NCBI RefSeq assembly: GCF_000150275.1
Contig: NW_002060976.1
Span: 131,281-195,280 of the forward strand
Reading direction: 5' to 3'
Length of the DNA: 64,000 nucleotides
DNA from: Trichoplax adhaerens
Lineage: Eukaryota > Placozoa > Uniplacotomia > Trichoplacea > Trichoplacidae
Shown: in pieces, positions 48,401 to 61,644 of the stretch
Position numbering within the stretch: the stretch's first letter is position 1
How the letters are laid out: each line of letters starts with the position of its first letter
Notes under the pieces: generated by a model
Database searches by the model: none
What the model was told of the DNA's origin: nothing
The model's input: only the letters and a program-made list of their open reading frames with translations
Position numbers and translations under genes: made by a program

Positions 48401-50072
48401 TGTTTGCAGTATCTAAAATTAATAAAATAACGAACGTGTTACGAAATAGCGAATCTCAGGATCTTTCTGGTTAAGCTTTGCTTTTATTAAATATGTTTAT
48501 TCTTTTAATCAGATCTGACAGATATTTAAAACTGGTTGTATCATACAAGTTGAGCTTAATTATTTGATTGAAATAGCAATAAATTGGCGTATTTCTCATT
48601 TCTTTTATTATTGAATGTGAATAATGCGCCTAATCTGTATATTTTATTACTAAACTAATTCATAATAGAATGCACGCAATAATCTGATTGAGTTGGCCAT
48701 AAATTGCCATAGTTATTTATTCCTCTTCAATTTCCCAACTTAATTCAATGTAAGCAAATGCAATCAGTATGGTTTTATAGTATTCAAAAGTCATTATATT
48801 CGTAAGTAGAAGCTACACTGTCACAAAGGCCAAAAGACCCTATCTGTACTATAAATTGATTTTTAAGCAGTTAATTTACACATTCAAAGTCTTGAGCATA
48901 CACAATTACTTCAGTGACTTTGAATAGAATATAATAAAGCACTAATAATTTCATATAAATATCTAGAACAAAGTGAAGGCTGAGATAAATTCTACTGAGC
49001 ATTCATAAACGTAATAGTCGAGCATGTTTCAAATTGTCTAGCCCGATTGTTGCATATGTTATGGTGTTATGAACAATGAAGGCATCACTAAATGCAATTT
49101 TATTTTCATATGCCAGACTTTATGATAGCATAAAACTAGTGAAATCTTACCTGGTACTTTCCAATTTTAAAACTGTGTGATTTGCACTGTCCCCAGAAAA
49201 TAGCTTGACAATCTATTAAAGTGGTAATTTTGCATTAAGTTGAAATACATTACTGATACGTTAAATATGTATAAATAAATTTTAAAGCTATAAATGGAGA
49301 TCTTTTCCTTATTCGTAAGTAAATTTTTATGACCCTAATTAAATGAAGTAACCTTATTATGAAGGAGACGTTAACTAAGTAAAGAGATCAGAAAGTATAG
49401 ACTTCATAATTGCATCAATATACTCGTTTCTTGTGCGCATATAATATTAATCAAATATTATAGTACTCATAACAACTTTGAACTAGTGGCATAAGGATTT
49501 CTATTATAAATTTTTAAAATTAATTTTTTTCTCGCTGATTTATCTTGAAATCTATTGTTATCCTGACTTAGCAATCCTTCAAAAAACGAAGCATAAATCA
49601 TATCTAGACTTTCTCAGACAAGGCACATAACATCTTGATCATACGCACAAAAGTTGTAAGCCGTATGATCATGACAGTAAATGAATATGCAGCTACTAAC
49701 ACTAGCTTCGAATTACATTTACTCGATCATAGCAATACGTGACAAATTATTGGGAAGTTTAATATCGATCTTGATATAACGTAATCTTAACAGATAATAA
49801 ACAACTACTGATTTGACGTTTTTGGTATTCAAGAACTAATATTTCATTTTCAACGGTATCTGTAGAAGCTAGCACTATACTTCAAGATAATATAAAGCCA
49901 ATAAATATGATATCGATTCAATTAAATCATATACTCGTAAGAAGAATTCCACTGACGCTATATTGTAATTGATATATTAAATATTTAAGTAAAGTTATCA
50001 AAATATATTTAAAGCTTTCAGTTATGTAATCACGACCAACTATGTAAGTCTAGAATAAAAGGATTAAAAAAT
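45434..50072. other. Gene-poor AT-rich stretch
   Basis: No intact gene recognised. A minus-strand segment near 47110-46940 reads, with stops, CQWRFGNNID... QAYLESSYE-RPYWSVTAGP-TLQVVAGDW, which recalls the WVVTAxHC...LxVVAGDW region of a trypsin-type protease; the His-Cys is not preserved, so at best it is a relic. The rest shows nothing I can support. Confidence 0.4.
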
Positions 50073-50755
50073 TCATGAAAATAAACTCAATGTTCTATAG
50101 CATACAGTTTTTTGGATGTCTTTCGTTAGCTGTGGAGAAATATCAAAGTTTCCTGTCTCCCTTAAGGAATTGAACTCCAGATTTTTGATAACCAAGCTGC
50201 AATTCCAGTGAAGTCGTTTTATAGGGCTATTGGTTGCACCTTCAATAGGAAAATAATTCATACGATTTTACGAATGTAAAAATGTTGTGGTTATAACAAG
50301 ACCCAAATTTATCTGTGTTATAAGATGCCGTTAAGCTTCGCAAGAGATAATTCAATGATTAGCAATTTAACCAGTTTTGGTAGCGTAATTGATATTCTTA
50401 TTATTGTTATCTAATAATTAAATGATTATCACATAACCGAATACATCTTAAATTATTAGAAAAAAGTTTGTAGTTTGTAATACATAATATCTCTTATAAT
50501 TAATATTACCTAATATATCCTAGCTGCATGTATATCAATCAGTGTAATATACCAACGAATTAACGTGACAAAAAGGATTTTTTATTCAAAATGTATAGAG
50601 TATTTCAGTTAAATTATAACATTTAAGACTTGTTAATTAATTAATCTAATTGTAAAATTCCTCAAATAATTTTACAGACAGGATTACTAACCGGCACTTG
50701 TTAGTCCCAGGAGCACTAATAGTAAAATTGCAATCATTTTTCTCAATGCGCTCAT
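50073..50755 (-). CDS. Small secreted protein, two exons (about 76 aa)
   Basis: Exon 1, 50755-50692, encodes MSALRKMIAILLLVLLGLTSA plus one base: a textbook signal peptide cut by a good donor (GCCG gttagt). Exon 2 begins at 50239 after an acceptor (cctattgaag) and joins in phase to GATNSPIKRLHWNCSLVIKN then LEFNSLRETGNFDISPQLTK, ending KTVCYRTLSLFS and stop at 50073. The mature part would be about 55 residues with two Cys and a dibasic KR near its start. An alternative donor (AAAACT gtatgc, after 50106) could extend it to exons not identified. I do not recognise the family; a secreted peptide or the N-terminal part of a larger secreted protein both fit. Confidence 0.5.
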
Positions 50756-51708
50756 ATTTTGGCTTTCTTTACTGCGGTGATTATTGTAGCATTAAGAGAA
50801 ATGAAAATAAATCTTGAGTAAGATCGCAAGCCCTAAAATATCGTCGTTACTGTACTGTAGCGCATATAGATTTCTTATCATACATGCCCTTATATGTATA
50901 CAACTGGTCTGCTTTGGTGGAATAATTCATTTGAAAATGACTATTTGACGTTAATAATAGATTATCTTGAAATGAAAAGAGTTCAAAGTTTAAAATTTGA
51001 TGACGCTTGACAAGAAGACTTTAGCGAAATACAAAACATCCTTGATATTGGTAAAATACGGGTAATTCAGTACGAATAGTTATTCATATACGTATAATTC
51101 TCATTTAATTAATGAATAGTGAATGAAAACTAGCTCAATTGAGGCATTAGATATTAAAATTATATAATAGATAGAACGACAGTTATATTCATCCATTCTC
51201 CTTTTAAGTATAGCCAACAATGACACGCAGACATTTCAAATAGAAGAGCTAAACTCTTTTGTTGTTAAGGTTAAATATTGATGGATACTATTCCATGCGA
51301 AACCGTTTTTAGCCTCAATTAAGCTAATTAATTTAAAGATATTTGTTAGTCTACCCATTCCTAAATTATTAGCGATGCATGATACTTGCTACCAAAATTA
51401 GCTGCTGGAAGGAATTCTGAAAATTCAATTTTAATATGGAGTTAGGTAGTTAGGATTGTAGATCTCACGAATGCTTATTGGCTAGAATCATGTAAATACA
51501 CGTAAAGCATTCTTTACAATTTCTGTCAATTTTTAAGCTAATAAAAGGAATAAGCCATATCCTGGTGTATTTGCTTTTGACATATTGCCATAATCATTGT
51601 AAAGCAGAAATTATATTAAATGACCCATTTGCGTAAGGTTACAAATATTGAGTTGCTAGATGATAGATTTTGCAGAGATTAAATTTTCAGAAGTTAGTCT
51701 TCCGACGC

Positions 51709-52134
51709 TGTTACAGTGGTATGGAAATGTTCCGTGATAGGACATATCAGAATCTGACTATTTTGTATTTTTAGTCATTAGACGTCTGTGTTCGTAAATA
51801 CCGTTGTCATTAGGCGGTGTTTCATTAGGCAGCACTAGGTAAAATTAGCTATTGATTCATAGGTAGGTTTCAATGTTTATATCACTAACTAGGATATCTA
51901 AACTATTGTAAAAGAGTATATAAATGCGGTATATCGCACAGTAAAGTTAGTTCTTAACAATTAGTGTTTAACGTATAATATGAGGGGTCGAAGTCTTTGT
52001 GTAGTCTAATATTATATAATAATTATAGTAAAAAAGTTCATGATAGAGTAGATATTGCTCCCTGATACGCGGTTCAGGGGATTGACCTATTGATCGTGCA
52101 TTACTTTACCTTGTAGCAAAGCTGTTTTGTCGCA
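51709..52134 (+). mobile_element. Solo LTR, family I copy B (short variant, 426 bp)
   Basis: Starts TGTTACAGTGG, ends GCTGTTTTGTCGCA. Flanks gacgc (51704-51708) and gacac (52135-52139) match at four of five bases. From ggaaatgttccgtgatagga onward it follows copies A and C, including tatataaatgcggtatatcg and the 3' end, but the first ~220 bp of those copies are missing. Plus orientation. It is either an internally deleted or a distinct shorter subfamily LTR. Confidence 0.75.
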
Positions 52135-52139
52135 GACAC

Positions 52140-53910
52140 TAATAACGAATAAAGCTTTTACTTGAGGGTAATTCTGCGGTATATGGAATAGAGCACGATG
52201 CATTTACGCTGAAATTTCATTTCATCATGTTTTAGCTTCCGCAAAAGCTTATCCAATCAATATAGAGACGTAGGCCTTTATTCACGCGATATCCTTAAAC
52301 ATTTATATCTGTTTCAAGAATATGATATCAAAAAAGTTAGAGAATCGATCTTCTTAAATTTGTACGATAAATTACTTATTATGACATTTAAAAGAATTTT
52401 AATTAAAAAACTTAAACTTGGCCGTCGTAAAGAAATTACGGTACTTAACAAATTAAAATCTGCATTAGCTTATTGAACTTTGGTAACGTAATATCATTAC
52501 AGTTTTCTTTCTAAACATGTAATTATACTAAATTCTTTTAGGTATAGACTCGTCAGGTGAAATTGGAAAAAAAATCGAAGGAAATCAAATTCATTATATT
52601 TCTAGTTCGCATTCACTACTCGTATTAAATATTTAAGAGCTGGTTAACACTTAGAGACCATATCTTAGTTTTTTCTAATTATAAAGCTTCTTGAATTTGG
52701 TAAAATATTCATTAGTTAATCAAATTAATTCTGATGGATGATGAAAGCCTTGTCTTATGATGTGAAATAAAGACTAATTCATCCTATAAACTACTCAAAT
52801 AGACTTATTAAACAACATCAAAATTTAGGAATATTAAATGAAAGTTAGTTTATTACTTAATAGGGTTAGAAACAATCTTTAACATAGTCAAAAATCTAAC
52901 AACGCATCTACCTATAATTCTGCTACTAGCAATCCTGAATCGTAACACAAAACGATAACTTTTATAGATTCTTTAATAGCCTAATTTACAGTTATTTACT
53001 TAAATAATCCTTAATTTAATTCTGACATACAAGATATTGAATCTTCCTGTATTAATGATTTATATCAATCATAGGGCATTGATGTAATCGTCACTTTAGG
53101 TGCATACTTATTACTAGTCTTTAACAATTTTACTCTTTCTAACAAATTCCTTTAATGGACTAATATTGTTCACAATCGAGATTTAAATTCTATATCCTCT
53201 ATAATTCTCTACAGCTAATTACTAAACCTGCAGAAATTGTCTAGTACTAATACTGTTTTTATTTACAAAATACGCGGTTTCTATTTAAATGGGAATATTT
53301 GAGTTGAGTTATTATGAAAAGCTATAGATGTGTCTACGTTTATAAAATTTCTGTCTTTACGGTACATTGTTGTGTATTTAACGTAGAGTAAAAGAGCGTT
53401 TAAGTCAGTAGCTCCAAATAAACCTAAACTTTATGTTTCTTTCTCGCTGAGCATAAATTTTGAAACCTTGATTTTGGTATCCCTAGCTAAATTTAATCGA
53501 GTCGAAATCATCTGCGTGATAAGTAAAGTAGATGAATAGGAGTAGGGCTTACAATCATTGTTAAGGCAATTATTAATTCTAGCCATATGAATAGGACCCT
53601 TTCTATTTAAATTATCTTAAACAATGGGCTGCTTACTTGATAAAATGAATTGTAATCCTTAACAACTAAGCTGATGTAATTACGTACTGTAGTAATCGAT
53701 AGATTCTAAGTCGATTAACATTTATTATTGAGAAAAAATACGCGTAATGTTACCCGTTATAATTCATTGATATTTTGATGATCAATTGCTAAAATTTATC
53801 GCCAAATATGGAATCAAGATACAATCTTTATACCTTATTCAGGAGTCTAGACTACTATGGTGAATAGATTCAAGTTTTTAGGTCACAATTATCTAAATAG
53901 AAAGAATTTT
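52140..53910. other. Intergenic, AT-rich
   Basis: No exon, RNA gene or element recognised. Confidence 0.4.
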
Positions 53911-54239
53911 TGTCACAAACCAGCTTCGTGACATGGATAACGTAAAATAAATCTCGAAATTACTATAGTCTCCTGGATTCAGTATCATTTAACTACCTCA
54001 CAAGAATTTAGACGCCTTTGATTCTACGTTAAACTCAACTAGACAATTGAGAACTACTTTATTCAACTATCTGACGAGCTTACATACCCTTCTACAGCAG
54101 CTAACATTCACGAGTCATCTTATAAAAATACTTAGGTGAGAACATCTACTAACTAATTTTTCACAGTCGGACTTCGGTATGTCCATTCACAGAATCATTT
54201 CAGTGCACATTACAGCACAGCATTAAATCTACTGTAACA
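53911..54239 (-). mobile_element. Probable family I LTR relative, inverted (329 bp)
   Basis: Read on the minus strand it starts TGTTACAGTAG (like copy B), contains a TATA-like ttttataaga and then gaataaagtag, and ends aagctggtttgtgaca, close to the common family I end aagctgttttgtgaca. Flanking pentamers (aaatg and aaaat on that strand) do not match cleanly. The interior is diverged or deleted. It is assigned by ends and signals only. Confidence 0.5.
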
Positions 54240-54730
54240 CATTTATAGTTAGAGTAATTCCTATTGTAAGTAACTAATTGTAATATATTATCACTATATT
54301 ATATTAACCAAATTTAGATAGCTATTTCTTCACGTTATTTCGTACCGTGACACTTTTATAAGCTTAAATTAGAATAGTGTAATTATTTCTAAAGTATGCC
54401 TATAACTTGTATCAATTGCTGTATCCCTTAGCAACAATTATCATACAAAAATTTGTTCGTGAATAACAGTAAAAATTTTCAAGTTTACTGATTTTATAAA
54501 TAAAGTCTTAGACAATGATGCTAATAATTTGTAGTATAATAAATTTTACTGATTGCAGATAAATTTGTATACCATAATTCGAGTAGGAGAGTATTATTAT
54601 GAAGGCTAACCTTGTTAGTTGACGAACAGTATTATGTCAGTTGTCGACTATTCAATATGATAGTTCATCGAGGTAAAAATTCAATTTAGGTACACCTAAA
54701 ATATCCATGACCAAATACATAAGTTAAGCT

Positions 54731-55305
54731 TCGTCTAAGATTGATTATATTATTATTTCATCTACGAAAAATGTAGAACATTGGCTATATTCGAGTTTTT
54801 GACCAATTGTTTGATGGCTCATACATAATATTTAAAACTTTATGATTTCATTGGCCTCGGTCTAAATTGATACTTATTTCAGCTTAAGGTGCCTTAAAGA
54901 TTCTCTGCTAACCTACCCTACGAGAAAACAGTTGATAAATACTATTATAAATGCTCGCTGAAATAATGAGCAGGTCTTTTCAATACAACGATTTTGATAG
55001 ATCAAACTTTTAGAATCTAAAATTTAAGTTGTTTTATCATTGACTCTCTACCAAATTATTTACTGAATAGATTTAAATTGATATCAGTTACGGATTATAC
55101 TAATAATAATTAATATAGCGTTTACTTGTGTGATTATTAGTGTGCCTAATATATAACCAACGTTAAGTTCTAAAAGTAGTCATATTTTCTTATTCTCCAG
55201 ACTATGAAATTATTTCATATAGTATGCACTTGAATTCGTACCGGTCTAGATTTTTATGAATAATTTATCCTGTATTTCTTTTTGTGATTTTCGAGATGCC
55301 TTAAT
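54731..55305 (-). pseudogene. Decayed duplicate of the exon pair at 39 kb
   Basis: 54731-54830 and 55231-55305 resemble 39141-39240 and 39362-39440 on the same strand (shared words aagattgatt, tagaacat, gctcatacata and accggtct). The reading frame that is open at 39 kb is broken here. Spacing between the two blocks is larger. The function of the source is unknown. Confidence 0.45.
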
Positions 55306-56571
55306 ATGCGAAATACTTTATATCTAAATAGACGTTGAGCGAAAGATATCTTGAAATTAAAAGAACCAACTACTTCAAAAAAGAAACTAGCAGGTAGCTA
55401 TTTGATTTAATGTATTTAACTGTGAATGATTAAATCATTACGAAATATTAAGCAATCTTAGCTTCCACTTTATGTTGTTAATAATAAATTAGCTTCTCCA
55501 TTGATTAAAAATATGCACTACATTTATATCCGCGAAATTTAGTGGCGAAATGCAACTTAAAATAAGTACGCCATACGGTGAAATTCCAGATTTGAAGCGG
55601 GCTTCACTATGACAGATTCTGTGCCTTGACCTTTCCGTATTTATTCGGTTTTTATTTATTAATAAAAGCTTCATATTAGCTGCGCTAGCAATTTGATCAA
55701 TTAGTTACATTTTGTAAATAAGCTACCCTTAGTATTTGCAAAACATCTCCATTAAAATATCTACGTGCTACGTAAGTATAATTTATCATTTACTTAGCTG
55801 CTAAGGTGCTTTCCAATTTAATATAACACTAAAATAAAAGCTGCAATCAATAATGATCTCTAGAAAGAAGACCAAATAACTTATCGCTATTATAATATAA
55901 AATGCAACATAACTGTTTCTTTTCTAATCGTATGTAGCTCAGTGATAGAGAGAAAAGCAACAGCACTTTAACATCGAAGTCAAAAACTAAACTTTAGCAT
56001 ACATTAAATATATAAGACTGGATCGATCTGTTTTATTTCAAACATAAACAAATTGAATCAAAAGAAATATAACTTTAAAGGCAGCTGTTTATACCATAGA
56101 ATCATCAAAGTAAAGTTTAACTATCAAAATAAGTAACTCACATTGGTAATTTTGTATACTATCCACCAACTTATTATAAATTAAAAATTAAGGCACTATG
56201 TAATAGGTAATATTTGTCACAAAGTCCGAAATTTTAATTGTCAACTTTTAAATGCATCAAATATTGAAGCCGCTGGTAATGCTATTGAATTTTTTTAAAA
56301 TTTCAAGCTAGCAGGCAACGAATGCATAATAAATTTATTCAATTCATATGAATTATTTAGAAAAAGATTTGTCTGACCTGTAACTAAGCATCGGAAGATA
56401 ATACTGTCCAGTTAATAAACAGTATTAATTTTTGAGTAGAATTCTTCTATATTGGTCAATAAATCTAGCTAAATACTGTTAGCTTAAACAGACATTGATA
56501 AAAATTAAATAATTTTCAAGAATTCCACCGAGATTTATTAACTTTATCTTTAACTAGCTATTTTGTCATAG
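55306..56571. other. Intergenic downstream of the second ADAM-like gene
   Basis: Short frame 55489-55674 (minus) has no support. Nothing else recognised. Confidence 0.4.
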
Positions 56572-58182
56572 TTAGGAAATTAAATCCATTAACTGCTGAT
56601 TATTAGTTGTTTTTGATTTTCGAATGCACTGCTTCCAGACAACAGTAAAAAATACACTAATGATTAATGTGCCAATTAAACCCGCAACAACATATATTAT
56701 AGCAAATTGATTGGATTGATTGCAATTAGGGATTCTCCGACAAGGTGCGTTGCCAGACATATCCATAAAACTATGAAAAGCTGGAGTGCAGCAAGAATCA
56801 TTACAATTGCTTTGATATCCGCAATCGCATTCTTCTCCTTCATCTATAATTCCGTTACCGCATATTGGATAATGCTGATTAATTAAGCACCCACGCTGCT
56901 TATTCCAACCTTTTGTGACGATGGAATGATAAATTGCTTGTCGACTACACGGAGAAAATAAATAATTATTCATTTTTTCCCCACTAGAAACTGCTGCATG
57001 CATAAGATAAAACCCTTTTTCGCCAGTCGGTGAACATAACTTGGTAAAGTTATCGTGTTTAGAACCAAATATATGGCCAATTTCGTGGGCTGCAATCATT
57101 TCACGTAAAGGATAGATTAAAGTTTTACTTAGTCGAGACACTGATAATAAACCTACGTTAGAACTGGACAGAACTCCATTGTCTTCATAATGATATTTAG
57201 TACAGATTCCTTCGTCAATTTTGTAGCCACTATTTGCAATTCCTGTCACTTGCTGCTTGAAATGATGATCTATGAATAGAAATCCCATACAGTATTGACT
57301 GTAGTTATAATAGGCCGTCCAATTATTGAAGTAATATGTTGGATTCGCTATCGGATCCAACCGACTAAAATTCGTTTTTGCTGAAATAGATTGGATAGCA
57401 ATGCCAATGCTGTCGGCTTGTCCATCGCCATTAAAGTCAGTCTTCCTGAAGATTTGATTAACGCCTTGCAGTAATACCGAAATACCAATAAGAGCATGAA
57501 ATGGATCGCCATAGCGTTGAAGAACATGCCGATCAATATCAATACGTGCCAAACAGGTATTATTGATATTGTTAAAATTATGATTCTGCTGTCTAGCTTG
57601 CCTCGTATTTAAATGATGATTGTAAGATGCAAAAGATGAAAATAACGGATCATGTAACCATCTGTCGGAAGATTGAACATCCCTAGAAGCTCGAAAGCGT
57701 GAACTAATATCGATGTTGCGATAGATGATGAACTGATTACCGTTGCTTGCTAATGAAGGAAAGAATTTTGCGTATTCGACGTAGTATTTAACACGATCAA
57801 GAGTGAAGACGCCTTGAAACTGACCAGAATTATAGATGTATCCAAATGCTTCCGTTTCAGGATGTGATTGGATTGAGCCATATACAAAATGTGATCGATC
57901 AAAGGAAGCTATGGTGCTAGGATCAAATTCTAATACTAAATCAGAATGAAATAGTAGTGACTGACTATGTAAGACTAACTTAAATACTCGATTATAAGCT
58001 TCGACTTGCAATTCAAACTGATAAACGTTGCTATGCTGATTGGAAGAATTGAACAGTGCTTTAGAATAAGAAGTAAACTTAGGAACTTGATAATCCTTAA
58101 GATAGGCAACCTTACCACTTGAGCATAGAAAAATGTCACAGCTGATTATCGTTATGACGAGGAGGAGCGATGATTTAATCAT
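56572..58182 (-). CDS. ADAM10-like membrane metalloprotease, short form 2 (536 aa, intronless)
   Basis: Start chosen at the ATG at 58182, where MIKSSLLLVITIISCDIFLC makes a proper signal peptide; the frame is open 17 codons further to 58233 but that extension would bury it. Numbering from the upstream Met: prodomain with FGYIYNSGQFQGVF, metalloprotease with HEIGHIFGSKHD (383-394) and Met-turn LMHAAVSSGEKMNNYLFSPC, then CGNGIIDEGEECDCGYQSNC (from about 458), a Cys-poor stalk, a membrane helix (about 510-532) and a basic tail. The calcium-type loop TDFNGDGQADS (265-275) is kept. It shares the domain plan, length and lack of introns with the gene at 33188, with clear sequence similarity throughout. 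Cysteines just after the disintegrin start differ (CCTP here, TCTP there). Predicted role: surface proteolysis or shedding. Confidence 0.88.
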   Translation of the reverse strand: MIKSSLLLVITIISCDIFLCSSGKVAYLKDYQVPKFTSYSKALFNSSNQHSNVYQFELQVEAYNRVFKLVLHSQSLLFHSDLVLEFDPSTIASFDRSHFVYGSIQSHPETEAFGYIYNSGQFQGVFTLDRVKYYVEYAKFFPSLASNGNQFIIYRNIDISSRFRASRDVQSSDRWLHDPLFSSFASYNHHLNTRQARQQNHNFNNINNTCLARIDIDRHVLQRYGDPFHALIGISVLLQGVNQIFRKTDFNGDGQADSIGIAIQSISAKTNFSRLDPIANPTYYFNNWTAYYNYSQYCMGFLFIDHHFKQQVTGIANSGYKIDEGICTKYHYEDNGVLSSSNVGLLSVSRLSKTLIYPLREMIAAHEIGHIFGSKHDNFTKLCSPTGEKGFYLMHAAVSSGEKMNNYLFSPCSRQAIYHSIVTKGWNKQRGCLINQHYPICGNGIIDEGEECDCGYQSNCNDSCCTPAFHSFMDMSGNAPCRRIPNCNQSNQFAIIYVVAGLIGTLIISVFFTVVWKQCIRKSKTTNNQQLMDLIS

Positions 58183-58233
58183 GGTAAAATAACCAGTTAA
58201 GATTATATTTTCAAAGTGCGAAATTAAGAGCAA

Positions 58234-61200
58234 TGAAGGCAGCAGTAAAATTTAAAAGCTTGATATCAGCGATAAAATTGGCCTAGCCTACTTATAATGA
58301 TTCGCGTAAGAATTTAGGAATTTACTAAGTATATCACCGGATCTTGGTACAATGTTGCTGTGGCTTTTAATCCTGAAAGAAGTTATTCGATCAATCTGAG
58401 CAATCTTATAATTTACGAATAATAAATATAAGAACAACATTGAAAATTTAAAATAAAAGTTTGAATAAAACATAAAATTATATAAATATGATACAATTTG
58501 ATAAATTAAGGTCTAACTTACAAAAGTTGAATTTGCTATAATTAACTATTTATTCCAATTGACGATATCAGATTAACATTTAATGAAGCAGCTGCAGACG
58601 TTGATCATGAAATCGGTGAATAATTGATGTTTTTGAAGACAGAAACTTCCTTTGGTATCAGAAATAGCCCAGTAAAATACTTTGTTTAAATGAGATATCG
58701 AAATTCACATTTCTTTGCAAAGTATACATCACTCTAACGTTTAATAAAGTTCAAATAAGGATACTATTAAATCAAAGATTTCGAAAACCTAACTTTTCTT
58801 ATCGATTTATTCAGGTATTTCATTAGCAGGTGATAATGAATGAGAACATGATAAGAACTACAAGTTAATTCTGGTAATGCATTTTGGCATTAATGCAGCC
58901 CGAGGTTGATTTAAAATTTGTGAAATTGAGTAGAGTTAAAGTCGTTTCATTGATTGCAAATTGGATAATATTATGAGCAGACATTAAGAAATTCTATATT
59001 AACAACTTCGTTTTAGCATTCCTTTCGCCACAACGTAAAAAATTGCGTTATGATACCAAGTGAGGTAACTTTTACTTGTTCCAGAATATCGTGAACTCGA
59101 TTTTGAATAATTAAATGAAGCGCGATGTAAATATTTCTATATAACCTGAAAAAGCATATTAATTAACACCTGGCCTACGCATATGTCACGCATGATTACT
59201 CAGTTGGTAAAATATATTTCGAAAATATTTTAAAGTTAAGATCAATGGATGTAAATACTATTATCAGATCGCTTCATCGATTACTCAAACGAACGAAATG
59301 ACGGAAAATAATCATGTTCGGTTAATCAATTTTACTTATTTTCTCAAGTAAAATTTCGATAATCATAGTTCCATCCAAAACATTATCTCTGTTACCTAGA
59401 TTAGAATAAAATTTTCTGTTCATAAATCCAAAAACAACTGCAAGTAGTCTACTGAAGCATAGTTAAGACTGCATTCTGTATATGTGTCAAATTTTTTTGA
59501 CAGAGATTCGTTTTCAAACTGAAAACTACCATAAAGCCTTATGAAGCCTCAATAGCCCAATATATTCGATTCTTAATCAATTAATAACCTGTTAACATAT
59601 GAGAGGGGTTCAATCTTAAAAGCTTATGGAATGAAAGCCACAAAATCCGATCTATTAGGCATAAATAGTTCTGAACCCGTAATTATGAATTAATCAAGAT
59701 TTATTAGGCTGTACTCTAGCTAGAGTAAATTGTAAAACATTTAAAGCATATTACAATATAATCCCTCTGAACACGCAAAAGATAATTTTTTAATTACGAT
59801 CATAGACACATTGCCATTCATAGCTGTGCTATAAATCTCTAAATTCGATTTGCGTTACAAAGCAAACTATTCACTTTTTTTAAATAAAAGATTATCTCAC
59901 CATTGGATCAATAGGCTTTACTAATTCTGATAAGGTCTCAGATTGAAATCGATAATAATAAGCTTTAACCCTATCTTAGACAAAAAATTGTTCTTGAGGC
60001 TATAATAAGTAAAGGATACCGACGTAAAATTGCAATGTGTAATAATGGGAAAGCGACCCTGATTGCTTTCTTTATCCATGCTTTAAGGTTATTATTCCAA
60101 TATGAGATAATTCATGTTACAATATCAGTATGTCCTTTTTCGGTAAATTATTAAATCAGTATCCGTACAGCATATCACATCAAATAATATACTGAACTGT
60201 CTTTCTGTATCAGTTCCGTAGAAGATGCAGGTATGAAGTTGATCAACAATTTAAATTACGAATTTGAAAATACTACATAGGATTATTGAGATCCAATCAT
60301 TATTTTTCTATACATTTATCACGCAAGCTTGACGTAAGTCAATAAAATAGATTTCCATGATTCCGCCGTTCTTTTTCGCCTATTTAATAATCAATACTGC
60401 TGCAATGTTTCCGTCCGTAAATAAAAAGGCGATAGCTGAATATAAACTGATTTCAATAATATTGATTAAACAAATATATTCTTAATGAAAAGTAAAAAAG
60501 TTTAAGGAAGCACCTTATGTAATATAATATTAATGAATACAATTTTTAGTCTGGCAAAATACTGTTCTTAAGAGGTTAAAATAAAATTGCCCTTATCTTG
60601 TAATGCATTTAGCTAAAGATAATTTTCTATTTATATTCTTAAATTTGCTTTTTACTGTTCTTAATTTATTAATATATTAATACCACATTTCCCCTTTAAG
60701 CTTATGATTGAACTATTACATTCTGATCATGATGCATAAGTAATCAAGCAGTTTTAAAGCACTCGATCGTCAGTATTTTATAGCGAAGTCTGTCGTCATA
60801 AAACTAGATGCACTAAGCAAACGAATATTCTATAACCGATGCTTCATTACGAATATCATTCTACTTAGTAGAAATAGAATCAAGTCGTACGCTTCCTCAA
60901 AATGGCAGAGTAGAAATTCTTATAAGATGATTCACCTATTTCACTGTCTGACGCCAAGTTCAGAAATGTATAACGAAATATTTATATTGACATTGCCGGA
61001 CTTGAGCAATGCACTCTTCCAGATTTCTTCTCCTTAGATTTGTAGGATGCTGAAAGTTGCAATCCAATATTCTACCCACCGCTTTTTCAATTACAATACT
61101 GCATAGTAGAAAGGATCAACCTTATGTGTAGTAAGTTAGAATAGTAATAGCTACGATAGAGCCATGTTAAAGATATCTAAAATATAAATTGCATGGTAGC

Positions 61201-61639
61201 TTCAACATTTTCTTCCAGACTGGAAAGCAGTACATGATTTATTGATCTTTATTGAGAGCCACTGATGAAATTTGTTATGTAGGTGGTACAATGCGCTTAA
61301 AATAGTGTTAGTACACATTGAAGCTGCGAGGAGACTCTTATAACTAGTTTTCTACGTAATTCCTTCCGTTGACCCAGTTTAGTAAGCAAAAGCTTTCAGT
61401 ACGAGTCTAATTGCTTGCAATGAGGATAATGAATGATGTGGGAAAGATAGCCCTCTTATTACGCTACAAGAGAAATAGATATAACTTAGAATAAAATGAA
61501 GGATGTGAAGTGATCAAACGAATGGTCATTTCTTTTTTCCGTTTTTTGATTAATTGAAGATTAACTATGAAAAGAAGAACTAGTGTAGTACGGTCTTAAT
61601 ATCACATACTCGTATATCAATGCACTATGATGGTTGATT
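58234..61639. other. Gene-poor AT-rich stretch
   Basis: A frame at 58288-58473 (minus) lies just upstream of the ADAM-like gene and is low complexity. No exon or element recognised up to the LTR at 61645. Confidence 0.45.
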
Positions 61640-61644
61640 ATCAT

